64,000 nt of DNA from Atopostipes suicloacalis DSM 15692 (GTDB lineage: Bacteria > Bacillota > Bacilli > Lactobacillales > Carnobacteriaceae_A): contig NZ_FQUF01000004.1 of NCBI RefSeq assembly GCF_900129085.1, positions 1-64,000 on the forward strand. Reading direction: 5' to 3'. Below, piece after piece: positions 17,985 through 27,148 of this stretch (position 1 is its first letter; each line of letters begins with the position of its first letter). Under the pieces are notes generated by a model that did not search any database, was not told where the DNA came from, and saw nothing but the letters and a program-made list of their open reading frames with translations. The position numbers were made by a program, and so were the translations under genes.

Positions 17985-18434
17985 CTAAAAGGTTTTTATC
18001 ATTTTTTGATGCATAATATGATAATCTAGATATTGATCGTCGATTTCTTCATAACCATTCTTTTTATAAAAGCCGATTGCTTCGCTCTCACTATTTAATG
18101 TAATGGCTTCGCCCCCGTTTTCTAATATACGCTCTTCCATTTCTTGAATCAGAATCTTTCCTAATCCTAATTTTCGAGCATTTTTTGAAACCGCAACGCG
18201 TTCAATTTGATACCAAGGCTTTTCAAGTTCATTGATTCGTGCTGTGGCTAACGGAGCATCTTTGTGATCATAAAGAACAAGATGTTCCGACTTCTCATCG
18301 AGAGCATCGATATCTGAACCTTCTGGAAATTTCTGTTCGGCAATAAAAACATTATACCGTATATCGGTTGCATCTTGGTAAATTTTTGATTGGGTATTTG
18401 TGGTCCATTTTGCTTGAATAGTTTCTTGTGCCAT
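17985..18434 (-). CDS. GNAT family N-acetyltransferase (second of a tandem pair)
   Basis: This 149-residue protein is a paralogue of its downstream neighbour: SKIYQDATDIRYNVFIAEQK corresponds to SKIYEDALNIRYKVFVEEQK. The acetyl-CoA loop is IERVAVSKNARKLGLGKILI, retaining the R/Q-x2-G-x-G pattern as RKLGLG. The open frame extends to ATG 18479, but AAAGGAG stands eight bases before ATG 18434, giving MAQETIQAKW as the start. The pair forms a two-gene operon read leftward. The substrates are unknown; divergence between the loops suggests they may no longer share one. Confidence 0.85.
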   Translation of the reverse strand: MAQETIQAKWTTNTQSKIYQDATDIRYNVFIAEQKFPEGSDIDALDEKSEHLVLYDHKDAPLATARINELEKPWYQIERVAVSKNARKLGLGKILIQEMEERILENGGEAITLNSESEAIGFYKKNGYEEIDDQYLDYHIMHQKMIKTF

Positions 18435-18749
18435 ATAAAAAAACTCCTTTTTATAAAAATACAAAATAGAGAATAACAAGAAGGAAGGGCTATGTCATGT
18501 AAAAAAGGCATTTGTAGCAAGAATGTAATAGAGAACGTTTTATAAAAGAAGTCGCATTATTTTGGCTAAAAATGTTGCAACTTGTGTATTTTACTTTAAA
18601 ATATAAAAAGCGGATGAAAATGAATGCCGAAACATTCAATACTTGATATTTAATGGAACTTATCGTGTAATCCATATATAATGAAGAAACTGACTTTAAT
18701 AAACTAAAAAGAATGAAAAACTATAGAAACATAGGAAGTGCATAAATTA

Positions 18750-20339
18750 ATGAAAGTAGATCAACAATTATTAAAAAATGAAGTGAATCAACGTCGGACC
18801 TTTGCAATTATTTCCCACCCGGATGCTGGTAAAACAACGATTACTGAACAAATGTTAAAGCTTGGAGGAGCTATCCGACAAGCAGGGACGGTCAAGGGAC
18901 GTAAAACGGGTAAATTCGCGACTTCTGACTGGATGGAAGTTGAAAAACAACGTGGAATATCCGTTACAAGTTCGGTGATGCATTTTAATTATGAAGATAA
19001 ACATGTAAATATTTTAGATACTCCAGGCCATGAGGATTTTTCAGAAGATACCTATCGTACCTTAATGGCAGTAGACTCTGGAGTCATGGTCGTAGACACA
19101 GCCAATGGGATTGAAGCACAAACGGAAAAACTATTTAAAGTTTGTCGGATGCGTGGGATTCCTATCTTTACCTTTATGAACAAGTTAGACCGCGATGGCC
19201 GTGAACCGATTGATTTAGTGGAGGAACTAGAAGAGGTTCTTGAAATTGATGCGTATCCAATGAATTGGCCAATTGGAACGGGGAGAAGTTTAATTGGTGT
19301 TTATGATATTTATCATAACCGTATTGAATTTAATGATCCAGATGAATGGAATAATGGCGAGACGTATCTTCCTTTAAACGAACAGGGAGAAATTGAAGGG
19401 GAGCACCGACTAAAAGAAGATCGTCTATATGAGCAAGTTCTTGAAGAAGTGGAGCTTTTGAAAATTGCTGGAAATGAATTTTCTAAAGAAGCGATCGCTG
19501 CGGGCGAATTAACGCCGGTATTCTTTGGGTCAGCTCTAACAGGATTTGGTGTCGAAAGCTTTTTAAAAACATTTCTAGGATTCGCACCTGAACCAAGTAC
19601 AACAATCGACCAAGAAGAACTAGCCGTTGAACCAACAGATGAGAATTTTTCAGGTTTTATTTTTAAAATTCAAGCCAATATGGATCCCAAACACCGAGAC
19701 CGGATTGCGTTTGTACGCATCTGTTCGGGACAATTCGAGCCTGGAATGAGTGTGACCTTATCACGTACAGACCGAGATTTTCGTTTGAATAACTCCACTC
19801 AATTTATGGCGGAAGATCGTGAGATTGTTAAACACGCTGTGGCAGGAGACATTATTGGTTTATACGATACAGGAAATTTCCAGATTGGCGATACAATTTA
19901 CGAAGGAAAAGATCAAGTAACTTTCAAAGAACTTCCACAATTCACGCCAGAAATTTTCATGAAAGTGGAACCTAAAAATGTAATGAAACAAAAATCTTAT
20001 CACAAAGGAATTCAACAGCTCGTTCAAGAAGGAGCCATTCAATTATATAAAACCTATCATACTGAAGAATATATTTTAGGTGCAGTTGGACAACTTCAAT
20101 TTGAAGTGTTTGAACATCGGATGAATAAAGAGTATAACTCCGAAGTGGTCATGAAACCTCTCGGCAATAAGATTGCTCGTTGGATTAATCCTGATCAATT
20201 GGATGAAAATATGAGTTCCAATCGAAGTTTATTGGCAAAAGATCGCTACGATCAGCCCGTTATTTTATTTGAAAGTGACTTCGCTTTGCGCTGGTTCAGT
20301 GATAAATATCCAGAAGTCGAACTTTATTCATTACTCTAA
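18750..20339 (+). CDS. prfC: peptide chain release factor 3
   Basis: RF3 is the GTPase that recycles RF1/RF2 from the ribosome after termination. The protein of about 529 residues has all G-motifs: [14 protein letters not shown] (G1), GISVTSSVM (G2), [14 protein letters not shown] (G3) and [12 protein letters not shown] (G4). Domains II and III follow ([35 protein letters not shown]). The length is normal for the family. ATG 18750 is favoured over the in-frame GTG at 18738, because that GTG overlaps the AGGAAG site. It is a single gene followed by a hairpin. Confidence 0.96.
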   Translation: MKVDQQLLKNEVNQRRTFAIISHPDAGKTTITEQMLKLGGAIRQAGTVKGRKTGKFATSDWMEVEKQRGISVTSSVMHFNYEDKHVNILDTPGHEDFSEDTYRTLMAVDSGVMVVDTANGIEAQTEKLFKVCRMRGIPIFTFMNKLDRDGREPIDLVEELEEVLEIDAYPMNWPIGTGRSLIGVYDIYHNRIEFNDPDEWNNGETYLPLNEQGEIEGEHRLKEDRLYEQVLEEVELLKIAGNEFSKEAIAAGELTPVFFGSALTGFGVESFLKTFLGFAPEPSTTIDQEELAVEPTDENFSGFIFKIQANMDPKHRDRIAFVRICSGQFEPGMSVTLSRTDRDFRLNNSTQFMAEDREIVKHAVAGDIIGLYDTGNFQIGDTIYEGKDQVTFKELPQFTPEIFMKVEPKNVMKQKSYHKGIQQLVQEGAIQLYKTYHTEEYILGAVGQLQFEVFEHRMNKEYNSEVVMKPLGNKIARWINPDQLDENMSSNRSLLAKDRYDQPVILFESDFALRWFSDKYPEVELYSLL

Positions 20340-20342
20340 CTT

Positions 20343-20377
20343 CTTCGAAAATGACTTTTATGTGTCATTTTACGAAG
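20343..20377 (+). terminator. hairpin after prfC, possible weak terminator
   Basis: The arms CTTCG-A-AAATGAC and GTCATTT-TA-CGAAG form a long imperfect stem starting four bases after the prfC stop. No T-tract follows, so it could be an RNA-stabilising hairpin rather than a terminator. Confidence 0.45.
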
Positions 20378-20415
20378 TAGAGCGAAAAACAATAGATAAA
20401 GTGAGGGATGAGTGA

Positions 20416-20925
20416 ATGCTAAAAAGAGTGAAACAATTTTTGGTGTGGCCAATTTTGATGGTGTTGATGGTTGCTTGTGGGACGATGGATCTTTTAGAAG
20501 ATATGCCTACTCCAGAAACAGAGACGTCCACGAGTGAGGATTCACGTAATGTTACAGAGGGCCAGTCTTATACAGAACCGCAAGATCTGGTCAATTATTT
20601 AGAAGCCTTTGATGAATTACCCCCTAATTTTTTAACAAAAAAAGAAGCGCGTGAACTAGGGTGGGACGCTAAAGAAGGTAACTTATGGGAAGTAGCACCA
20701 GATGCAAGTATTGGTGGCGATTATTTTGGAAATTATGAAGAGTTATTACCTGAAGACGACGACCGGGATTATTATGAAGCGGATGTCGATTATGAAGGAG
20801 GTCACCGTAATGCGAAACGTCTTATCTATTCAAATGATGGACTATACTTTTATACGGAGGACCATTATGAAAGTTTTGAAGAAATGAAACCAGGTGGTGA
20901 ACAGAATGAAAATAATGGTAATTGA
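20416..20925 (+). CDS. barnase-family guanyl-specific ribonuclease, predicted lipoprotein
   Basis: The 169-residue precursor has a signal of about 20 residues ending in LMVLMVAC, a lipobox with the modified cysteine at residue 21, then an acidic linker. Residues 53-158 align with barnase (LPPNFLTKKEARELGW, GNLWEVAPDASIGGD, EADVDYEGGHRN, DHYESF). By eye the catalytic set is kept: K75 (barnase Lys27), N106 (Asn58), E108 (Glu60), E121 (general base Glu73), R131 (Arg83), R135 (Arg87) and H150 (general acid His102). Barnase Arg59 is replaced by Y107. The protein should be a cell-surface RNase toxin or nutrient enzyme. Its stop lies 20 bases inside the barstar-like gene. Confidence 0.88.
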   Translation: MLKRVKQFLVWPILMVLMVACGTMDLLEDMPTPETETSTSEDSRNVTEGQSYTEPQDLVNYLEAFDELPPNFLTKKEARELGWDAKEGNLWEVAPDASIGGDYFGNYEELLPEDDDRDYYEADVDYEGGHRNAKRLIYSNDGLYFYTEDHYESFEEMKPGGEQNENNGN

Positions 20926-21199
20926 TGGAGATTTTATGGTAACAAAGGATTTAATGTATGCCCATTTGAATCGTGTATTTAGTTTTCCAAAGTATTTTGG
21001 AAGCAACTTGGATGCATTATGGGATGTGCTTAATGAATCAAGTGAGCCAACTGTAGTTGAATTTACGCATGTGAATGCAGTGATTGAACATCTAGGGAAA
21101 TATGGCGAAAAACTTGTTTCTATCTTTCATCAGTTAGATGAGGAAAACGAATTTTACACCGTAAACTTTTATCCAGGAGAAATAAAAGCTAATAAATAA
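20906..21199 (+). CDS. barstar-family ribonuclease inhibitor
   Basis: The 97-residue protein aligns with barstar, the cytoplasmic inhibitor that blocks the barnase active site. The key inhibitory segment is FPKYFGSNLDALWDVL: Y30, D36, W39 and D40 correspond to barstar Tyr29, Asp35, Trp38 and Asp39. Barstar Glu76 is replaced by Q76. The frame can be extended to GTG 20894, but ATG 20906 follows GGTGG by about eight bases and is preferred. The gene overlaps the RNase gene by 20 bases, so translation is probably coupled and the inhibitor is made with the enzyme. No signal peptide is seen, in line with an internal protective role. Confidence 0.88.
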   Translation: MKIMVIDGDFMVTKDLMYAHLNRVFSFPKYFGSNLDALWDVLNESSEPTVVEFTHVNAVIEHLGKYGEKLVSIFHQLDEENEFYTVNFYPGEIKANK

Positions 21200-21261
21200 A
21201 ATATAATTTACCCCAAAAGCTTAGTAGAATAGAGACTAACTTTTGGGTTTTTATTTTTTGG

Positions 21262-21290
21262 TTGAAACACTATATATAGTATGTTAATCT
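21262..21290 (+). promoter_or_regulatory. putative nrdDG promoter
   Basis: TTGAAA (21262-21267) and TAATCT (21285-21290) are separated by 17 bases. An NrdR-like box lies between them, so bound repressor would block RNA polymerase. Confidence 0.5.
21267..21282. promoter_or_regulatory. NrdR-like operator box 1
   Basis: ACACTATATATAGTAT fits the NrdR-box consensus acaCwAtATaTwGtgt except for one outer base. NrdR is the ATP/dATP-sensing repressor of ribonucleotide reductase genes, and the downstream gene is nrdD. Confidence 0.65.
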
Positions 21291-21307
21291 TTAATTACAT
21301 AAAAAAA

Positions 21308-21323
21308 TAAGTATATATAGATA
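21308..21323. promoter_or_regulatory. NrdR-like operator box 2 (weaker)
   Basis: The core GTATATATAG (21311-21320) repeats the core CTATATATAG of box 1 with one change. The cores are 41 bases apart, close to four helical turns, so both would face the same side of the DNA. The outer bases match poorly. Confidence 0.45.
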
Positions 21324-21327
21324 ATAA

Positions 21328-21480
21328 TAAATGGAATTCGGTGCAAATCCGAAACGGTCCCGCCACTGTAAGAACATTGTTCAAGTCAGGTCTTTTTATT
21401 AATATCTTTGGTGTAACTACTTCGAGGCAAAGTAGTAAACAAGTATCCCGAGTGCAATTCTGCCTTTGGGCTTTTTTGTT
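21328..21480 (+). ncRNA. cobalamin (adenosylcobalamin) riboswitch upstream of nrdDG
   Basis: The conserved core is clear: GGAATTCGGTGCAAATCC at 21334-21350, then CGGTCCCGCCACTGTAA (the B12 box) at 21355-21371, then AAGTCAGG at about 21384-21391. The region ends with CCTTTGGGC and a run of six T at 21472-21477, which looks like a terminator that ligand binding would favour. Such riboswitches turn off B12-independent isozymes when coenzyme B12 is available. Here the regulated gene is the B12-independent class III reductase. The 3' fold was not modelled, so the right boundary is approximate. Confidence 0.88.
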
Positions 21481-21630
21481 TTATGGTTTTTTTTGAATGG
21501 CTTATATTGTCGCCATCCAAAATAATATCTAAAAAAATTGCTTGCTTTCTGTTTCTTAGTAGTGAATATTTAATATTTTTTTGTAATTGTTTGTGAAATA
21601 ATTAATTATTGACATAAGGGGGAATAGAGG

Positions 21631-23811
21631 ATGCAAGTCCATAAAGAAGAAAAAATGACACAGAAAACAATATTCATCCAAAAACGAGATGGACGTAAGC
21701 AAGACTTTGATGTCCAAAAAATTACACAAGCTTTATCTCAAGCCACTCAACAATTGGATCAGAAATATTCACTTGAAGAGGCAAGAGAAATGGCTTTTGA
21801 AGTGGAAAGTAAAGTAGATAATTTAACTGAGGAAGTTAGGGGCAGTTTAACCACAACAAATATAGATGAGGTTGTTCTTGAAGTATTAGAACAAAAAGAT
21901 TATCCGTTTCTAGCTGAAGCTTATATTCATCGAAGAGAAGAGAAAGCAAAAGGTCGAAAAGATCGTCGTGATGTAAATGTAATGATCCAACAGCTTCTCC
22001 AACAAGATAAAACCATTGTAAACGAGAATGCAAACAAAGATAGTAATGTGTTCAACACACAACGCGACTTAACAGCAGGAATTGTTGGGAAAGCGATTGG
22101 ATTGAAGTTACTCCCAACGCATGTTGCAAATGCCCACGAAAAAGGGGAAATTCATTATCATGATTTGGATTATACGCCTTATTCACCCATGAGTAACTGT
22201 TGTTTAATTGATTTTCAATCCATGTTTGAAGAAGGGTTTCAGATTGGAAATGCTGAAGTGGAATCCCCTCGTTCAATTCAAACAGCTGCTGCACAAACGG
22301 CTCAAATTATTGCGAATGTGGCTTCTTCTCAATATGGTGGTTGTAGTTTTGATCGGATTGATGAAATATTAGCACCCTATGCTGAAATCAACTACGAAAA
22401 ACATCTGAAAACCGCCCAAGAATGGCTGGAGGATAAAGAAAAACAACAAGCTTTTGCCTATGAAAAAACCAAAAAAGATATTTATGATGCCATGCAAAGT
22501 CTAGAATACGAAATCAATACTCTTTATACTTCACAGGGACAAACGCCATTTACAACGATTGGTTTTGGTCTTGGAACCAATTGGATCGAACGAGAAATCC
22601 AGAAAGCTATTTTCAAAATACGAATTGAAGGACTAGGAAAAGAAAAACGAACAGCTATTTTTCCAAAATTAATTTTTACATTGAAAGATGGCTTAAATCT
22701 CAAACCAGCGGATCCCAATTATGATATCAAGCAACTAGCGATAGAGTGTTCAATTAAAAGAATGTATCCCGATATTATTAGTTACGATAAAATTGTTGAA
22801 TTGACAGGAAGTTTTAAAGCGCCAATGGGTTGTCGTTCATTTTTACAAGGTTGGAAAAATGATGCAGGCGAAGATGTTACCGCTGGTCGAATGAATTTAG
22901 GCGTTGTCACTTTAAATATTCCACGAATCGCCATGGAAGCTGAAGGAAATAAAACACGATTTTTTGAGATGTTAGAAGAAAGATTATTCATTTTAAAAGA
23001 TGCCTTGCTTTTTAAAGCACGACGAGTCATGGAAGCTGTACCGGAAAACGCACCAATTTTATACCAATATGGAGCTTTTGGTGATCGCTTAGAATCTAAA
23101 GATGATGTATCCAAATTATTTTTAAATCGTCGCGCAACTGTTTCCCTAGGATATATTGGTTTATATGAAGCAGCAACGGTATTTTACGGACCTGAATGGG
23201 AAGATAATCAAGCAGCAAAAGATTTTACAATCGAGATTTTATCTTTACTGAAACAAAATGCCGATGAGTGGAGCGATGCGTATGATTTGCACTTCAGTGT
23301 TTACTCAACGCCTAGTGAAAGTTTGACGGATCGTTTTTGTAAAATAGATACAGAAAAATTTGGCTTAGTATCTGATATTACAGATAAAGGTTATTACACT
23401 AACAGCTTCCATTACGATGTACGGAAAAATCCCACACCTTTTGAAAAGCTCGATTTTGAAAAAGATTATGCGCCTTTAACAAGCGGAGGCTTTATTCATT
23501 ATTGTGAATATCCAAAATTAAGCAGTAATCCAAAAGCACTAGAAGCTGTTTGGGATTATGCCTATGACAAAATTGGCTACCTTGGAACCAATACGCCCAT
23601 TGATCAATGTTTTGAATGTCATTTTGAAGGAGAATTTTTACCAACAGCTGAAGGCTTTAAGTGCCCTCAATGTGGAAATACGAATCCTGAAACCTGTGAT
23701 GTGGTGAAGCGTACGTGTGGGTATCTTGGAAATCCTCAAAAACGTCCTATGGCAGAAGGTCGCCATAAAGAAATTAAGGCACGCGTGAAACACATGAAAG
23801 GGGCCGAATAA
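21631..23811 (+). CDS. nrdD: anaerobic (class III) ribonucleoside-triphosphate reductase, large subunit
   Basis: The 726-residue enzyme makes deoxyribonucleotides without oxygen. An ATP-cone domain lies at the N-terminus (FIQKRDGRKQDFDVQKITQAL, residues 9-29, and on to about 100). The ten-stranded barrel follows. Near the C-terminus are a zinc site, CFECHFEGEFL plus CPQCGN, and the glycyl-radical loop RTCGYLGNPQKRPM with the radical glycine in CGYLG near residue 702. The allosteric ATP-cone suggests dATP feedback. ATG 21631 follows AAGGGGG by ten bases; ATG 21655 is a less likely start. Expression should be controlled by the upstream NrdR boxes and cobalamin riboswitch. Confidence 0.96.
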   Translation: MQVHKEEKMTQKTIFIQKRDGRKQDFDVQKITQALSQATQQLDQKYSLEEAREMAFEVESKVDNLTEEVRGSLTTTNIDEVVLEVLEQKDYPFLAEAYIHRREEKAKGRKDRRDVNVMIQQLLQQDKTIVNENANKDSNVFNTQRDLTAGIVGKAIGLKLLPTHVANAHEKGEIHYHDLDYTPYSPMSNCCLIDFQSMFEEGFQIGNAEVESPRSIQTAAAQTAQIIANVASSQYGGCSFDRIDEILAPYAEINYEKHLKTAQEWLEDKEKQQAFAYEKTKKDIYDAMQSLEYEINTLYTSQGQTPFTTIGFGLGTNWIEREIQKAIFKIRIEGLGKEKRTAIFPKLIFTLKDGLNLKPADPNYDIKQLAIECSIKRMYPDIISYDKIVELTGSFKAPMGCRSFLQGWKNDAGEDVTAGRMNLGVVTLNIPRIAMEAEGNKTRFFEMLEERLFILKDALLFKARRVMEAVPENAPILYQYGAFGDRLESKDDVSKLFLNRRATVSLGYIGLYEAATVFYGPEWEDNQAAKDFTIEILSLLKQNADEWSDAYDLHFSVYSTPSESLTDRFCKIDTEKFGLVSDITDKGYYTNSFHYDVRKNPTPFEKLDFEKDYAPLTSGGFIHYCEYPKLSSNPKALEAVWDYAYDKIGYLGTNTPIDQCFECHFEGEFLPTAEGFKCPQCGNTNPETCDVVKRTCGYLGNPQKRPMAEGRHKEIKARVKHMKGAE

Positions 23812-23812
23812 T

Positions 23813-24376
23813 TTGGGGACTTTTGATCCTGTGAAGTGGGAGTCTAAAGATTTTAGCCAAAACTATATTGCAGACTACAAGCCGTATAATTTTGTGGATG
23901 GCGAAGGAGTTCGTTGTAGCTTATATGTAAGTGGTTGTCCCTTTGCTTGCAAGGGTTGTTACAATAAGATCGCACAAAATTTTAAATATGGAAAACCATA
24001 TACAGAAGAATTAGAAAAACAAATTGTTGAAGATTTAAAAGCAGAGTATTGTCAGGGCTTAACTTTACTCGGTGGTGAACCATTTTTAAATACAGACGTG
24101 ACGATTTCAATTTGCGAACGTGTTCGCGAAGTCTATGGGGATCAAAAAGATATTTGGTCTTGGACAGGCTATACTTGGGAAGAAATTTTACGAGGAAGTG
24201 AAGATAAGTTAGCTTTATTGGATTTAGTGGATGTACTCGTTGATGGACGCTTTGTATTAGAACAGTTTAGCTATGATTTAGATTTTAGGGGAAGTTCTAA
24301 TCAGCGGATTATTGATGTGAAGAAATCTCTAGCACAAGAAGAAGTCGTCTTGTGGAACGAAGGATATTATAAATAA
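23813..24376 (+). CDS. nrdG: anaerobic ribonucleotide reductase activating protein (radical SAM)
   Basis: The 187-residue radical SAM protein installs the glycyl radical on NrdD. The [4Fe-4S]-binding motif C-x3-C-x2-C is seen in SGCPFACKGCYNK near residues 42-54, and the SAM-binding GGEPFL near 89-94. The N-terminal NFVDGEGVRCSLYVSGC is characteristic of NrdG. It starts at TTG 23813, one base after the nrdD stop, with AAAGGGG inside the end of nrdD. Together the two form the nrdDG operon, closed by a terminator. The length is slightly above the common 155-175 residues. Confidence 0.95.
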   Translation: MGTFDPVKWESKDFSQNYIADYKPYNFVDGEGVRCSLYVSGCPFACKGCYNKIAQNFKYGKPYTEELEKQIVEDLKAEYCQGLTLLGGEPFLNTDVTISICERVREVYGDQKDIWSWTGYTWEEILRGSEDKLALLDLVDVLVDGRFVLEQFSYDLDFRGSSNQRIIDVKKSLAQEEVVLWNEGYYK

Positions 24377-24384
24377 AAAATAAA

Positions 24385-24440
24385 AGAGACTCATTTGTAA
24401 GATGATCAGCTGATCAAATTATAAACGAGTCTCTGTTTCT
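24385..24440 (+). terminator. terminator after nrdG
   Basis: The arms AGAGACTC and GAGTCTCT pair, and an inner palindrome TGATCAGCTGATCA lies in the loop. GTTTCTTT follows. Confidence 0.65.
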
Positions 24441-24673
24441 TTAAATTTATGGAATTTGAGCTGGTTTTTTGCTTTAATAAATTATAATTCTTATTTATTA
24501 GACAAAACCTGAGAAAATGTCCAAAAGTCTGTGTCCATTATTTAGTCTAGCTCAACAGCATCCATTGTCTCATTAATGTCCACATTTTAACGAATAAAGG
24601 TCTATCTAGCTTATTCAAAAATTTAAAAACAGATCGGATAAACTTTAAATACATAAATTCTTATCCAATTAAA
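24441..24673. other. non-coding spacer between convergent nrdG and clpE
   Basis: No gene or RNA is recognised in these AT-rich bases. The motif TGTCCA occurs three times within about 60 bases (24517-24582), which might be a remnant of an old element, but this is not enough for a call. Confidence 0.3.
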
Positions 24674-24697
24674 AAAGCACTCGTTTCCGAGTGCTTT
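24674..24697 (-). terminator. terminator of clpE
   Basis: AAAGCACTCG and CGAGTGCTTT form a 10-bp stem with a four-base loop. The T-tract needed on the minus strand is the AAAA run at 24670-24676. Confidence 0.85.
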
Positions 24698-24712
24698 CAG
24701 GAGTAGACTTTT

Positions 24713-27022
24713 TTATTCTTCTTCATCAGAATCTTCAGTATCATCCTCTGATTTTTCATTATCATCTGATACTTCATCTTCAGGTCCATCTACTTCAATT
24801 TCAATATTCATTTTTTCTTGTTCTGAATTTTTAGTGACGACAATTTCATCGTCAGAAACGGTCACATAAATTTCACCAACATCTGGATTTTCAAGATAAA
24901 ATTCGGCGATTTTATCTTCTATTTGTTCTTCAATCACACGACGTAACGGACGGGCACCCATGCTTGGGTTATAGCCTAAATCTACTAATTTTTCTTTGGC
25001 TTCCTTATCAACATGAATGGTAATGCCATGTGCACTCATTGACTCGTTAATTTCTTTTAGCATAATATCCACAATATCTAACAAGTTATCTTTGGTTAGT
25101 GAGTTGAATTCTACAATTGCATCGAATCGGTTTAAGAATTCAGGTTTAAAGAAATCACCCAATTGATCTAATATCGATTGTTGAGTACCTTCTAAAGTAG
25201 CACCAAAACCAACGTTTGCTTCGGCACCTCCACTACCTGCGTTACTTGTCATAATAATGATGGTGTTTTTAAAATCAACAGTTCGTCCTTGAGAATCAGT
25301 TAAACGACCATCGTCCATAATTTGTAAGAACATATTCAATACATCTGGGTGGGCTTTTTCCACTTCATCCACCAAGACTAAGCTATATGGATTGCGACGG
25401 ATTTGTTCAGTTAATTGACCGGCTTCTTCGTAACCAACATAGCCAGGAGGAGAACCGATTAATTTACTAGTACTGTGTCGATCCATAAATTCACTCATAT
25501 CTAGACGAATATAAGCATCACGGTTTCCAAATAGTTCAAAAGTTAAAGCTTTTGCGAGTTCTGTTTTACCGACACCCGTTGGACCTATAAATAGGAAAGA
25601 ACCGATTGGGCGATTAGTTTTACGTAAACCAATACGATTTCGACGAACAGCACGCGTAACTTTATCAATGGCTTCGTCTTGCCCTACAACAACCTTTTCA
25701 AGTTCTTTATCTAAATCACGAAGTTGTGTTTGTTCTTTTTCTTTTAATTCACCTACTGGGATTCCTGTTTTAATTTCAATGATGTTAATCATATCTTGTT
25801 CAGTAACAGTCGGCGTTTCAGAATCATGATCTTGATGTTCAAGCATTCCTTCATATTTTGAGATTTGGTCTCGATAGAAAGCTGCTTTTTCATAATCTTC
25901 TCTCTGGGTTGCTTCTTCTTTTAATTTATCAGCTTCATCAATTTGTTCTTGGATAGCTTCTGGATCTCGTGTTTGAATGGTTAAATTTTTCTTAGAACCT
26001 GATTCGTCAAGCAAGTCGATCGCTTTATCCGGTAAGAAACGATCTTGTATATAACGATCAGATAAATCAATCGCTGAGCGTATCGCTTCTTCTGAATATT
26101 TTACGTGGTGATAATTTTCATATTGTTCTTGAATTCCTTTAAGAATCGTATACGTTTCTTCTAAATCAGGTTCATCCACGCGTACAGGTTGTAAACGACG
26201 TTCCAAAGCAGAGTCTTTTTCAATCACTCGGTATTCATTTAAAGTAGTTGCTCCAATTAACTGAATATCTCCACGAGCAAGGGCAGGCTTTAAGATATTT
26301 CCAGCATCGCTATTTGAACCTTCTGCAGATCCAGCACCAACGATTTGATGTACTTCATCAATGAATAAGATAATGTCTGGATTTTCTTCCAGTTCACTAA
26401 CTAGTTGTTGCATTTTTTCTTCAAATTGACCACGAATTCCCGTTCCAGAAACGAGACTAGCGACATCTAATTGAATGATTTCTTTCTTCGCTAATTTTTG
26501 AGGAACTTCTCCATGAACGATTTTTAAAGCCATACCTTCTACAATCGCTGTCTTACCTACACCAGCTTCACCAATAAGAACTGGATTATTTTTTCGACGA
26601 CGGTTAAGAATTTCACTGACACGTTCTATTTCTTCGTCTCGGCCAATCACACCATCGATTTTACCTTCACGTGCCATATCGTTTAAGTTAATTCCGAATT
26701 CTCCAAGGAGTCCTCCACGACCACCTTGTCCTCCTTCAGGGGGAGTAGGTCCACCGAACCCTTGAGAAGGTTGATCTTGTTGTGGTCTTTGTCCTTGAGG
26801 TCTTGTCGCACCGCCGCTCATTGCACGGAATAAATCATCAAAGTTTCCAAAACCGAATGGATCGGGTGTTCTGTTCGGGTTATTTAGATTTCTTGCATCA
26901 TTATGTTGTTGTCTAATTTCACGATAGCAATTTTGGCAAATATCAATTTCTCTTTTTTGACCATTTACTCTGGTTGTTAAATGAATGGTTGCTTCATTCT
27001 TTCTACATCTTTCACAAAGCAT
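24713..27022 (-). CDS. clpE: ATP-dependent Clp protease ATP-binding subunit ClpE
   Basis: The protein of about 769 residues is a Hsp100 unfoldase that delivers substrates to ClpP. An N-terminal four-cysteine zinc finger (CERCRK and CQNCYRE within the first 35 residues) replaces the ClpC N-domain and defines ClpE. A Gly/Gln/Pro-rich linker follows, then AAA-1 (Walker [14 protein letters not shown]), a UVR motif near residue 380 ([17 protein letters not shown]), AAA-2 ([16 protein letters not shown]) and a C-terminal ClpB-like domain. An unusually acidic tail of about 30 residues (ending [10 protein letters not shown]) closes it. The open frame reaches GTG 27031, but ATG 27022 follows AAGGAAG with an eight-base spacer. 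CtsR boxes upstream indicate heat-shock control. Confidence 0.94.
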   Translation of the reverse strand: MLCERCRKNEATIHLTTRVNGQKREIDICQNCYREIRQQHNDARNLNNPNRTPDPFGFGNFDDLFRAMSGGATRPQGQRPQQDQPSQGFGGPTPPEGGQGGRGGLLGEFGINLNDMAREGKIDGVIGRDEEIERVSEILNRRRKNNPVLIGEAGVGKTAIVEGMALKIVHGEVPQKLAKKEIIQLDVASLVSGTGIRGQFEEKMQQLVSELEENPDIILFIDEVHQIVGAGSAEGSNSDAGNILKPALARGDIQLIGATTLNEYRVIEKDSALERRLQPVRVDEPDLEETYTILKGIQEQYENYHHVKYSEEAIRSAIDLSDRYIQDRFLPDKAIDLLDESGSKKNLTIQTRDPEAIQEQIDEADKLKEEATQREDYEKAAFYRDQISKYEGMLEHQDHDSETPTVTEQDMINIIEIKTGIPVGELKEKEQTQLRDLDKELEKVVVGQDEAIDKVTRAVRRNRIGLRKTNRPIGSFLFIGPTGVGKTELAKALTFELFGNRDAYIRLDMSEFMDRHSTSKLIGSPPGYVGYEEAGQLTEQIRRNPYSLVLVDEVEKAHPDVLNMFLQIMDDGRLTDSQGRTVDFKNTIIIMTSNAGSGGAEANVGFGATLEGTQQSILDQLGDFFKPEFLNRFDAIVEFNSLTKDNLLDIVDIMLKEINESMSAHGITIHVDKEAKEKLVDLGYNPSMGARPLRRVIEEQIEDKIAEFYLENPDVGEIYVTVSDDEIVVTKNSEQEKMNIEIEVDGPEDEVSDDNEKSEDDTEDSDEEE

Positions 27023-27118
27023 CCAAACCACTTCCTTTCAAATGTTTTATCAAGTATATTTTATATCATATAGGCTCAAAAGAAAGAGATATGGTTTAAA
27101 AATATCAAGAACTTTCCG

Positions 27119-27135
27119 TTTGACTATCTCTGACC
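27119..27135 (-). promoter_or_regulatory. second CtsR operator downstream of the clpE start site
   Basis: The minus strand reads GGTCAGA-GAT-AGTCAAA, a near-perfect CtsR box. It lies about 14-30 bases downstream of the -10 element, in the expected position for a second repressor site. Confidence 0.8.
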
Positions 27136-27148
27136 TTTGACAATATAT

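Noticed and set aside
22782-23114. 110-codon minus-strand frame inside nrdD
   Set aside because: It lies wholly antisense to a strongly conserved region of nrdD and has no ribosome-binding site.
24441-24673. Insertion-sequence remnant suggested by repeated TGTCCA
   Set aside because: There is no transposase frame, no inverted ends and no target duplication; the three hexamers may be chance.
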